Below, one piece after another: positions 7,597 to 13,482 of a DNA stretch of 24,368 nucleotides; the first letter of the stretch is position 1, and every line of letters begins with the position of its first letter. This DNA comes from Streptomyces sp. NRRL B-24484 (GTDB taxonomy: Bacteria > Actinomycetota > Actinomycetes > Streptomycetales > Streptomycetaceae), in contig NZ_JOAI01000082.1 in the NCBI RefSeq assembly GCF_000717715.1, forward strand, positions 1-24,368. The letters are read 5' to 3'. The position numbers and the translations under genes were made by a program. The notes beneath the pieces are model-generated. The model did not search any database, was not told the DNA's origin, and saw nothing but the letters and a program-made list of their open reading frames with translations.

Positions 7597-7693
7597 CCTT
7601 CGCTGTCTCGACAGCCCCTCGCTGTTCCGACGGCACCTCGCCGCGCTGACGGCCCCTCGCCGGCCCTACGGGATCTCGCTGTTCCGACGGACG
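7597..7693. repeat. Degenerate ~20-bp tandem repeat, about five units
   Basis: Units at 7597-7615, 7616-7635, 7636-7653, 7654-7673 and 7674-7693 share the pattern CCTCGCTGTTCCGACGGC with substitutions and 18-20 bp length. CTCGCTGTTCCGACGG is repeated exactly at 7618-7633 and 7675-7690. A weaker unit may follow at 7711-7730. There are no spacers, so this is not a CRISPR array. Confidence 0.6.
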
Positions 7694-7877
7694 TTCGCCA
7701 CCCCGCCCCCCCCTTCGCTGCCGAGCCGCCCAGTCGCCCAGTCGCTGCCGCGAATGCCGCTCGCCGCGCACGGCGACAGCTTCCGACCCGGCGGGACCGA
7801 TTTCCCGGCCGGCGGCAACCTTCCGGGCGTCGGCGGCAACCCGGGGGCAGCCAGGCGTCATCGAAGGAGGATCCCCC

Positions 7878-7985
7878 GTGCCCAGCCCTGCCCCGGCGAG
7901 ACAGTTCGCCCCGTGCCGTCCGCCCGCACCGTCCACCCGCGCCGGAGTGCGGGCCCGCGCCGCCCGGTCGGGTACGGAGGGGTGA
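7878..7985 (+). CDS. Candidate 35-residue small ORF / leader peptide upstream of the sigma factor
   Basis: AAGGAGG (7864-7870) stands 7 bases before a GTG at 7878. This is the best ribosome binding site in the surrounding kilobase. The frame runs 35 codons to a TGA at 7983-7985 and encodes a Pro-, Ala- and Arg-rich peptide beginning MPSPAPARQF. Its stop overlaps a GTG at 7982 that is in frame with the downstream sigma factor (GTGA overlap), so the small ORF could be coupled to a long form of that protein. No family is recognised. It may be a leader peptide or a coincidence. Confidence 0.3.
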   Translation: MPSPAPARQFAPCRPPAPSTRAGVRARAARSGTEG

Positions 7986-8091
7986 CGGCGCTAGGCGCGG
8001 TATCGGCCGCCGACCCGCTCGGCCGCAGCAGGGCAGGCCGCGCGGGCCGGCCGGTGCCCCTGCGACCTGCGGCGACGGCCGGGGCACCCGG

Positions 8092-8121
8092 TGATCCGGC
8101 AGTGGGAGCGGTTGGTAGGCT
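8092..8121 (+). promoter_or_regulatory. Possible promoter of the sigma-factor operon
   Basis: TGATCC (8092-8097) and TAGGCT (8116-8121) are 18 bases apart. The -10 is good for an actinomycete HrdB-type promoter; the -35 is weak. Transcription would start near 8128, about 50 bases before the ATG at 8180 and downstream of the small ORF at 7878. Confidence 0.3.
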
Positions 8122-8179
8122 GCCGCCCTCCTTGCTGATTGAGAACGCTAACAACGGATCGAGAGGTCACGCCCCGGAC

Positions 8180-8701
8180 ATGACCGCCGATGATGCGTCC
8201 GCGGAGTTCCACGACTTCTTCGAACGCCACCACGCCGAACTGGCCCGGCTCGCCCACCTCCTGACGGGCGAGGCGGACGCGGCCGACGACCTCGCGGCGG
8301 ACGCGATGGTGGCCCTCTGGCACCGCTGGGAGCGGGTCCGGGGCGCGGACCACCCCGCCGCCTACGCCCGCGGCGTGGTCGCCAACCTGGCACGCGGCCG
8401 GATCCGCAGCGCCGTCCGCGAGCGGCGCCGGGTGCTGCTGTTCTGGTCGCAACGCACCGAGCGGACGGACGGGCCTGACGTGGCCTCCGTCCTGGACGTC
8501 CGGGCGGCGCTGGCCCGGCTACCCTTCCGCAAGCGGGCCTGCGTGGTGCTCCGGCATGCGATGGACCTCTCCGAGAAGGAGACGGCGCTGGCCCTCGGCG
8601 TCTCGGTGGGCACGGTGAAGAGCCAGACCTCCAAGGGCATGGCGGAACTGCAGCGGCTGCTCGGCGACCGGGCCGGCGAACTGACGGGAAGGAGGAGCTG
8701 A
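8180..8701 (+). CDS. SigE-family ECF RNA polymerase sigma factor
   Basis: The 173-residue product has the two ECF domains. Region 2 (about residues 9-76) includes ADDLAADAMVALWHRW for -10 recognition and core binding. Region 4 (about 107-160) includes LPFRKRACVVLRHAMDLSEKE and the helix-turn-helix ALGVSVGTVKSQTSKGMAEL for the -35. Spacing and length match the actinomycete SigE-family group. ATG at 8180 gives the usual N-terminus and has GAGAGG 13 bases upstream; the frame stays open far upstream, including a GTG at 7982, but that extension does not look like protein. The stop overlaps the ATG of the next gene (TGATG), so the two are translationally coupled, as expected for a sigma factor with a membrane partner. 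Confidence 0.9.
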   Translation: MTADDASAEFHDFFERHHAELARLAHLLTGEADAADDLAADAMVALWHRWERVRGADHPAAYARGVVANLARGRIRSAVRERRRVLLFWSQRTERTDGPDVASVLDVRAALARLPFRKRACVVLRHAMDLSEKETALALGVSVGTVKSQTSKGMAELQRLLGDRAGELTGRRS

Positions 8702-9543
8702 TGGACGACCTGCGCCGACAGCTGCGCGAGGCCGCCGAGGCCCACCGGCCGGACCGGGAGCGCATGCTCGCCCGCATCGAGCGGGGCATCGACCCCTCCG
8801 CCTCCCCGCACGCCTCCGACCCGGCGGCCGGCCGCCACCGGGTGCGCCGCGGACTGCTCTCCTGGCCCCGGATGACGCTGGCCGGACTGGCCGCCACCGC
8901 GGCCCTGGCGGTCGGCGGGCTCGCCGTGGCCGCGATCGTCCAGCGACCGCAGACCCCGCCCGCACCGACCCCCTCGCCGAGCGCCACCGCGAGCACCGTC
9001 CCGCCGTCCGCCGCGCCGGAGGCGCTGCCGGCGCCGACCTCCGGGTCGCGTCCGCCCTCGGCCCCGCCCCGGCACAGCGCCTCACCGTCCCCCTCCGCCC
9101 CGTCCTCCTCGGCCCGGCCGACCGCGTCGAGGCCCCCCGGGAGCCGGACGGAGGACGGCCCGCTCTGGGCGGACGGTTCGGTGGATCCGCACAGCACGGA
9201 CTCGTGGGCGCAGAGCAACGTGACCTTCAAGACCCGCGAGGTGCTCACCGCGCTGACGGTGGAGCTTCACGTGCCGCAGACCGGCGGGGTCAAGGACACC
9301 GGCCACTGGCAGACCCCGGCGGCGGCCGACTTCACGGTGACCGTTCGCGAGGAGGGCGGCGTGCTGGTCTACCGCTGGGTGCTGAAGGCGGGCCGGACCG
9401 TCCCGGTCGGGCAGCACGTCTTCGCGGGGCAGTACGGCCACGACGCCGGCGGCCGGGACGCGGGCGGCGACTGGTACCGGATCGACGCCGCCACGGCGGG
9501 CGGCCGGGCCTCGGTCTGGGGCGACTTCGCCCGTACGAGCTGA
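8701..9543 (+). CDS. Single-pass membrane protein coupled to the sigma factor, putative non-canonical anti-sigma factor
   Basis: The 280-residue protein has a charged cytoplasmic N-terminus (1-57), one transmembrane helix (about 58-80) and a long Pro/Ser/Thr/Ala linker (81-150). A compact extracytoplasmic domain (about 150-280) has regularly spaced aromatic residues and motifs such as DFTVTVREEGG and YRWVLKAGR. The overlap with the sigma gene and the topology suggest that it restrains the sigma factor and senses something at the wall or surface. The N-terminus has no Cys and no HxxxCxxC zinc motif, so it is not a classical ZAS-type anti-sigma factor. The outer domain has the look of a beta-sandwich, perhaps carbohydrate-binding, but I do not recognise a named family with certainty. 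Confidence 0.75.
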   Translation: MDDLRRQLREAAEAHRPDRERMLARIERGIDPSASPHASDPAAGRHRVRRGLLSWPRMTLAGLAATAALAVGGLAVAAIVQRPQTPPAPTPSPSATASTVPPSAAPEALPAPTSGSRPPSAPPRHSASPSPSAPSSSARPTASRPPGSRTEDGPLWADGSVDPHSTDSWAQSNVTFKTREVLTALTVELHVPQTGGVKDTGHWQTPAAADFTVTVREEGGVLVYRWVLKAGRTVPVGQHVFAGQYGHDAGGRDAGGDWYRIDAATAGGRASVWGDFARTS

Positions 9544-9593
9544 GGTGCGACGCGGCACCCTCAGGGGTGGAGGGGACGGTTCCCGCCGTTGTC

Positions 9594-9613
9594 GCGTGAC
9601 GTTCGCGTCACGC
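9594..9613 (+). terminator. 8-bp hairpin with TTCG loop after the sigma operon
   Basis: GCGTGACG (9594-9601) and CGTCACGC (9606-9613) form a perfect 8-bp stem closing a TTCG tetraloop, 50 bases after the stop codon. There is no U-tract. Confidence 0.55.
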
Positions 9614-9813
9614 CGGGTGACGGCGGGGTGCCCGGCGGGGCCCGTCCGGTTGCCGTCGGGTGTCGGGCGGGCGGAGCGCCGGCGACTCGGGCCTCGACGC
9701 GAGCCCGCGACCGAGCTGTCGTGCGCAGGTCAGGCGAGGTGGGGCGCGATTCCGCTCGATCGCGCGGCCTGCCGGGCGGCGGGTGGCCGGAAATCGCCCA
9801 TCGCCATGAAACT

Positions 9814-9833
9814 TGCTGCAAGGATTTGCAGCA
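9814..9833. promoter_or_regulatory. Perfect 8-bp-arm palindrome, putative MalR/LacI-type operator
   Basis: TGCTGCAA (9814-9821) and TTGCAGCA (9826-9833) are exact inverted repeats around GGAT. Streptomyces alpha-amylase promoters are known to carry TTGCAG/CTGCAA-type elements that bind the LacI-family repressor MalR. The element lies 97 bases before the start of a gene for a starch-binding protein, so control by maltodextrin is a good inference. No repressor gene is present nearby. Confidence 0.65.
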
Positions 9834-9929
9834 CTTGGACCGCCGCTCGCCTCCGACGCCGCACGCGAGCCCCGGCCGTCCACCCTCCGCGGCGCCTCGC
9901 GCCGCCATTCGATCTGGAGGACAACGGAC

Positions 9930-10673
9930 ATGACGTTCCCCCAGCCGCACCCCACCGCACGCCGACCGCGGCCGTTCCTGCTGCTCCCCGCCCTGGTCAC
10001 GGCCCTGATCGCGGCTCTGCTCCTCCCCGCCACCGCCGCCCGGGCGGCCACCGGCGAGACCCTCGGCACCCCCGTGCACCTGCAGGTCACGGCCGCGACC
10101 GAGTACGGGGACACCGTGCTGGTCTCCGGCAGCACCGCCGAACTGGGCGCCTGGGATCCGGCCAAGGCCGTGCCCCTCACCACCGATGCACGCAGCTACC
10201 CGACCTGGTCGGTCGACCTCCTGCTGCCGCCCGGCGGCCAGCTCACCTACAAGTACCTGAAGCGGACCGCCGCCGGCACGCTGGAGTGGGAGGCGATCCC
10301 GGACCGCTCCGTCTACCTGTCCGGCACCGGCGGCGAGACCACCCTCACCGACCGCTGGAACGTCACCGGCGAGCACCCGCTGACCGCCGTCTTCACGGTC
10401 CGCGCCACCACCACCTGGGGACAGAGCCTCTACGTCTCCGGCGACCTCGCCGAACTCGGCGCCTGGGACCCGGCCAAGGCCGTCCCGCTCAGCACCAGCT
10501 ACGCCGTCTACCCGGAGTGGACCGGCATCGTCTCACTGCCGCCGAACACCGCCGTCCGGTACAAGCTGCTGAAGAAGGACGCCGACGGCACGGTCACCTG
10601 GGAGGACGGGCCGAACCACGCCACCGTCACCCCGCCGACCGGCACCCTCGTACTGCACGACGGCTGGCGCTGA
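9930..10673 (+). CDS. Secreted protein of two tandem CBM20 starch-binding domains, no catalytic domain
   Basis: The 247-residue product starts with a twin-Arg-containing basic N-terminus, a hydrophobic core (about 15-34) and an Ala-Arg-Ala cleavage site near residue 39, i.e. a signal peptide. The mature part is two homologous CBM20 modules (about 48-139 and 148-247). Each has the sequence series SGSTAELGAWDPAKAVPL or its close copy, a conserved Trp in the Tyr-Pro-x-Trp region, then LTYKYLK or VRYKLLK and finally the Trp-Glu pair; the aromatic residues are those that bind alpha-glucan in the family. Nothing remains for an enzyme domain. CBM20 is normally a C-terminal attachment of amylases or glucoamylases, so a free pair is unusual. 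It may loosen starch or hold enzymes or cells on granules. The start has CTGGAGG at ideal spacing. Confidence 0.9.
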   Translation: MTFPQPHPTARRPRPFLLLPALVTALIAALLLPATAARAATGETLGTPVHLQVTAATEYGDTVLVSGSTAELGAWDPAKAVPLTTDARSYPTWSVDLLLPPGGQLTYKYLKRTAAGTLEWEAIPDRSVYLSGTGGETTLTDRWNVTGEHPLTAVFTVRATTTWGQSLYVSGDLAELGAWDPAKAVPLSTSYAVYPEWTGIVSLPPNTAVRYKLLKKDADGTVTWEDGPNHATVTPPTGTLVLHDGWR

Positions 10674-10699
10674 CGCCCCCTGCGCGACCCGCGACCCGC

Positions 10700-10752
10700 G
10701 ACCCAGGACCCGCGACCGCCGGCCATGGGCCACCGGCCGCAGGTCCTGGGTC
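10700..10752. terminator. Long hairpin between convergent genes, probably bidirectional terminator
   Basis: GACCCAGGACC (10700-10710) and GGTCCTGGGTC (10742-10752) are perfect 11-bp arms. The enclosed 31 bases can form a smaller GC-rich stem (GCCGG with CCGGC). The element lies between the CBM20 gene (ends 10673) and a minus-strand gene ending at 10782. CGCGACC repeats (10684-10717) precede and overlap the left arm. Confidence 0.6.
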
Positions 10753-10781
10753 AGCGCCGGCCGCTCGCCGAGGGCCACCGA

Positions 10782-11060
10782 TCACCGGTCGCGCACCGCG
10801 GCGGCACACTCCTGGCAGACCCGCTGGGACCAGCGCGACGGGTACCACACGTCCGCGTCCTCCGCGGGCTGCCAGGGGTCGCGTTCCAGGCCGGCGGTGT
10901 CCGTGCCGCAGAAGGTCCGCGCCTGCGGCCCGCCGTCGGCGGCGGCCGGGGCCGCGTGCACCACCAGGGCCGCCCTGCCCTCGGAGGCGTGCTCGCCGCC
11001 GCCGAGGTCGTGGACCGTGCTCGGCTGCTCGATCTCCAGCATCACCACCAGCGCCGTCAT
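10782..11060 (-). CDS. Conserved-looking small hypothetical protein with a possible metal site
   Basis: The 92-residue product is not recognised. Its C-terminal half is the more protein-like part. Cys51 sits in a Phe-Cys-Gly context and Cys82 and Cys85 form a CxxC pair (RVCQEC); Trp63, Trp72 and Trp77 lie between them. Three or four Cys/His residues could bind zinc, but no exact family motif is seen. Small proteins of this type, with a Cys pair near the C-terminus, are common in Streptomyces and usually have no assigned function. ATG at 11060 has GAAGG directly upstream and GGAAG a little further, which makes the start slightly uncertain. The opposite-strand frames here do not look like proteins. 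Confidence 0.6.
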   Translation of the reverse strand: MTALVVMLEIEQPSTVHDLGGGEHASEGRAALVVHAAPAAADGGPQARTFCGTDTAGLERDPWQPAEDADVWYPSRWSQRVCQECAAAVRDR

Positions 11061-11154
11061 CCTTCGAGCTTCCCGCGGACGGCCGACTGCCGCACCTCCC
11101 GAAGGCCCGGACCCGCCCGCCCGACGACCGGAGGCGCCGCTGGAGGTCCCTCCG

Positions 11155-11183
11155 GGGACGAATCAGGCAAATCGCACGATACT
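11155..11183 (+). promoter_or_regulatory. Promoter placed for a leaderless lapA-like mRNA
   Basis: GATACT (11178-11183) ends 6 bases before the ATG at 11190, with a weak GGGACG -35 (11155-11160) at 17-base spacing. The coding region has no clear ribosome site. Confidence 0.4.
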
Positions 11184-11189
11184 GAAGCC

Positions 11190-11453
11190 ATGTCACAGAA
11201 CACGCAGCACGAGCCGTCGAGTCTCACGGTCAAGGGCCGCGAGGTGCGGCTGCGCACCATCGCGGTCGGCGTCATCGCGGTCCTCGCCGTGTGGTTCATC
11301 GCGGTCAACACCGCGTCGGTGACCATCACCCTCTGGGTCTCCGACGTCACCATGCCGCTCTGGGTGGTCCTGACCGTGACCATCCTGGTCGGCATGCTGA
11401 TCGGCGTCTTCCTCGCCCGACGGCGGGCCACCCGCAAGGCGACCCGACGGTGA
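11190..11453 (+). CDS. LapA-domain (DUF1049-type) small membrane protein
   Basis: The 87-residue protein has a polar N-terminus, two transmembrane helices (about residues 24-40 and 54-75) joined by the conserved segment VNTASVTITLWVSDVTMPL, and a basic Arg/Lys-rich tail. This two-helix pattern with an Asn-x-x-x-V-x-I/V-x-x-x segment between the helices is that of the LapA/YciS family. In Gram-negative bacteria LapA takes part in regulating lipopolysaccharide synthesis; actinomycetes lack LPS, so the role here is unknown. The protein probably lies in the cytoplasmic membrane with both ends inside. It is a lone gene, convergent with the SDR gene at 11657. Confidence 0.8.
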   Translation: MSQNTQHEPSSLTVKGREVRLRTIAVGVIAVLAVWFIAVNTASVTITLWVSDVTMPLWVVLTVTILVGMLIGVFLARRRATRKATRR

Positions 11454-11603
11454 CCACGCCCAACCCGCACGTCCGCCGACCGCCCGGGCGGAGCACCGCC
11501 GCACGGTGACCCGGGCCGTCCGCACAGGAGTCGGCCCCGGCCCGGGGTCACGTCACCGCCGTCCCGCACGGGCCGGCGCCCGACTCGACGGCCGCACCGG
11601 CCG

Positions 11604-11620
11604 GTCCGCCCCCGGCGGAC
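11604..11620. terminator. 7-bp hairpin between convergent lapA-like and SDR genes
   Basis: GTCCGCC (11604-11610) and GGCGGAC (11614-11620) are perfect arms with a 3-base loop. The right arm belongs to a 13-bp tandem duplication, CCCCGGCGGACGG, at 11610-11622 and 11623-11635, so the second copy offers an alternative pairing. Confidence 0.5.
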
Positions 11621-11656
11621 GGCCCCGGCGGACGGCCCCCGACCGGCGGCCGACCG

Positions 11657-12418
11657 CTAGCGGCCCAGCACGGCTCCGCCGTTGATGCCGATCACCTGGC
11701 CCGTGACGTAGCCGGCCGCGGGGGAGGCCAGGTAGGCCACCGCGGACGCGACGTCCTCGGGGGTGCCGGCCCGGCCGACCAGGGTGTCGGCGATCTTGCG
11801 GGCGTGGAAGTCCTCCGTCCAGTCCGCACCGAAGATCTCGGTGTCGGCGACGTAGCCCGGCGCGAGGATGTTGACGGTGATCCCCTCCGGACCGAGCTGT
11901 CGGGCCAGGCCGAAGGCCCAGCCGTGCAGGGCGGCCTTGGCCGCCGCGTACGAGCCGGCCGAGTGCGGGCCGGCGCCGCCTCGCTGGGCCGCCGCGGAAC
12001 TGATGACGATCAGCCGCCCGCCGGGGCGGCGCAGCCGGTCGGCGAGGGCGGTGGTGAGCAGGACGGCGCTGAGCAGGTTGGTGTCCAGGTCGCGCCGCCA
12101 GGCCTCGGCGAGGGCGTCGAGGCCGTCGTCGGCGGGCGGGGTGATGATCGCGCCGGCGTTGTTCACGAGCACGTCGACCGGGCCGAGTGCGGCGATCGCC
12201 TCGGCGGCCGCCGTGACCCGGGCCGGGACGGTGAGGTCGGCGGCGACGGGCACGACCTCCGCTCCCGGCACGGCGGCGGCGATCTCGTCGCGGGCCCGTT
12301 CCAGCACCTCGATGCGCCGCCCGACGACCGCCACCCGGCACCCGTCGGCGGCGAGCGCACGGGCGACGGCCTTGCCGATCCCCGTCCCGCCGCCGGACAC
12401 CACTGCGACCCGTTGCAC
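11657..12418 (-). CDS. Short-chain dehydrogenase/reductase
   Basis: The 253-residue protein is a classical SDR. The nucleotide-binding turn SGGGTGIG is near residue 8, VVGRR follows the second strand, NNAG is near residue 86, and the active site is Ser-Ser in VISSAAAQ with YAAAK thirteen residues later. The C-terminus VTGQVIGINGGAVLGR is the usual end of the fold. The Arg-Arg after the second strand suggests NADP(H). The substrate cannot be told; the FabG-like length allows either primary or secondary metabolism. GTG at 12418 was chosen because GAGGGGG lies about 7 bases upstream and the protein then starts right at the first beta strand; ATG at 12439 is the alternative and lacks a ribosome site. 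The gene is divergent from the GNAT operon. Confidence 0.87.
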   Translation of the reverse strand: MQRVAVVSGGGTGIGKAVARALAADGCRVAVVGRRIEVLERARDEIAAAVPGAEVVPVAADLTVPARVTAAAEAIAALGPVDVLVNNAGAIITPPADDGLDALAEAWRRDLDTNLLSAVLLTTALADRLRRPGGRLIVISSAAAQRGGAGPHSAGSYAAAKAALHGWAFGLARQLGPEGITVNILAPGYVADTEIFGADWTEDFHARKIADTLVGRAGTPEDVASAVAYLASPAAGYVTGQVIGINGGAVLGR

Positions 12419-12568
12419 CCCTGCGCCCCCTCGGCCCATGATCGACTCGAACCGGGCCAGCGTAGCTCCTGACGGTCCGTCGGGGCCGCCGCCCCGGAGG
12501 ACCGCCCCCGCGGACCGCGCCGCGGACCGCACCCAGGGTGGAGCGGGGCGGCCGGGCGCGGAATGCGG

Positions 12569-12597
12569 TTGATCAACGATTGGTTTAATCGTAAACT
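12569..12597 (+). promoter_or_regulatory. Strong vegetative promoter with overlapping dyads
   Basis: TTGATC (12569-12574) and TAAACT (12592-12597) are exactly 17 bases apart in an AT-rich island, making this the best-looking sigma-70 promoter in the window. Two overlapping inverted repeats lie inside: ACGATT-N5-AATCGT (12577-12593) and GTTTA-N4-TAAAC (12583-12596). A repressor bound there would block RNA polymerase directly. The start would be near 12604, 37 bases before the GNAT start codon. Confidence 0.6.
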
Positions 12598-12640
12598 AAA
12601 GGCGTCGCGAGACCCGCGGCACGATCGAGGAGGCAGACCC

Positions 12641-12946
12641 ATGGCGATTCGCGTGACGGACAATCAGGACAGCTCCCGCTTCGAGGTCTTCGACGACGAG
12701 GAGCTCGCGGGCTTCGCCGAGTACCACCGCTACGGCACCGAGCTCGCCTTCATCCACACCGAGATCGACCCGAAGTTCGGCGGCCGCGGCCTGGGCGGCC
12801 GGCTCGCACAGGGTGCCCTGGACGCCGCCCGCGAGCAGGGCGCCGCCGTGCTGCCGTACTGCCCGTTCATCCGCGGCTGGATCACCAAGCACCCCGACTA
12901 CGCCGAGCTGGTGCCGGCCGCCCAGCACGACCGCTTCGGCCTGTGA
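12641..12946 (+). CDS. Small GNAT-type N-acetyltransferase (YjdJ-like)
   Basis: The 101-residue product belongs to the short GCN5-related acetyltransferase group. After a strand-rich N-terminus (RFEVFDDEELAGFAEYH) comes IHTEIDPKFGGRGLGGRL, whose GGRGLG is the acetyl-CoA pyrophosphate loop, followed by the helix DAAREQG and a C-terminal VLPYCPFIRGWITKHPDY typical of this subfamily. Acetyl-group acceptor is unknown. ATG at 12641 has GAGGAGG 7 bases upstream. It is the first gene of a tight operon with OsmC and the broken pirin gene: its stop overlaps an alternative GTG start of OsmC. The partners suggest an oxidative-stress or detoxification setting, which is inferred. Confidence 0.85.
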   Translation: MAIRVTDNQDSSRFEVFDDEELAGFAEYHRYGTELAFIHTEIDPKFGGRGLGGRLAQGALDAAREQGAAVLPYCPFIRGWITKHPDYAELVPAAQHDRFGL

Positions 12947-12981
12947 CCGCGCCCCGGACCGGGCACTCCCCCGAGGACACC

Positions 12982-13482
12982 ATGGACACCACCACCGAGA
13001 CCCCCGCCTTCGTCCGCTCCGCGGCGGCCGTCGCCACCAGCACCGGCGAGGACTACCGCGTCGACATCCGCTCCGGCCACCACAAGCTGGCCGCCGACGA
13101 GCCCGCGTCGGTCGGCGGCGCCGACACCGCCACCACCCCGGTCGGTCTGCTGCTCTCCGCACTCGGCTCGTGCACCGCGATCACCCTGCGGATGTACGCC
13201 CAGCGCAAGGGCTGGCCGCTGGAGACCGTCCGGGTGCACCTCGGCTACGAGAAGGGCCCCGAGAAGAGCGTACGGATCACCCGGCGGATCGAGCTGCTCG
13301 GCGAACTCGACGAGGCGCAGCGGGCCCGGCTGCTCGACATCGCCGACCGCACCCCGGTCACCCGCGCGGTCAGCAGCGGCACCCCGATCGTCGAACAGCA
13401 GCACCACGGTGCGGTGCGCTGGCCGCACGCGGCCGGTGCCGGCGCGGGTGCGGGCGGGCAGGAGGCGGGCCGCCATGAGTGA
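12982..13482 (+). CDS. OsmC/Ohr-family peroxiredoxin-like protein lacking the second Cys
   Basis: The 166-residue product has the OsmC fold features: a leading strand pair (YRVDIRSGHHKLAADEP), then PVGLLLSALGSCTAITLRMYAQRKGW with the peroxidatic Cys in the central helix, and an RITRRIELLGELDEAQ strand-helix. In most members the second Cys lies in a CPV motif near the C-terminal helix; here the corresponding segment reads DIADRTPVTRAV, with Thr. Without it the usual disulfide cannot form, so a different reductant or another activity is likely. ATG at 12982 has GAGGA 4 bases upstream; GTG at 12943, overlapping the GNAT stop, would add 13 residues and allow direct coupling. An Ala/Gly-rich tail ends the protein. 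Confidence 0.85.
   Translation: MDTTTETPAFVRSAAAVATSTGEDYRVDIRSGHHKLAADEPASVGGADTATTPVGLLLSALGSCTAITLRMYAQRKGWPLETVRVHLGYEKGPEKSVRITRRIELLGELDEAQRARLLDIADRTPVTRAVSSGTPIVEQQHHGAVRWPHAAGAGAGAGGQEAGRHE

Larger units (their letters stand above)
7480..8179. other. 700-base gap between the patatin and sigma-factor genes
   Basis: The first 110 bases are unusually AT-rich and contain an 8-bp palindrome, TCACGTGA (7529-7536), but no convincing promoter. Then come degenerate ~20-bp repeats (7597-7693), an eight-C homopolymer (7706-7713), a small ORF with a good ribosome site (7878-7985) and a possible promoter (8092-8121). Longer open frames on both strands here have no recognisable protein features and overlap one another, so they are treated as chance frames. 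Confidence 0.5.
9544..9929. other. 386-base gap holding a terminator and a starch-type operator
   Basis: After the coupled membrane protein the gap carries a hairpin at 9594-9613, about 200 bases of GC-rich sequence with nothing recognisable, and a perfect inverted repeat at 9814-9833. The downstream ribosome site CTGGAGG (9914-9920) serves the CBM20 gene. Open frames crossing this gap on both strands lack protein-like features. Confidence 0.6.

Noticed and set aside
7597..7693. Repeats considered as a CRISPR array.
   Set aside because: Units are contiguous, vary in length and sequence, and have no spacers or cas genes nearby.
9561..10376. A 271-codon minus-strand frame opposite the CBM20 gene.
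   Set aside because: It is an antisense shadow; the plus strand has a signal peptide, ribosome site and two domains.
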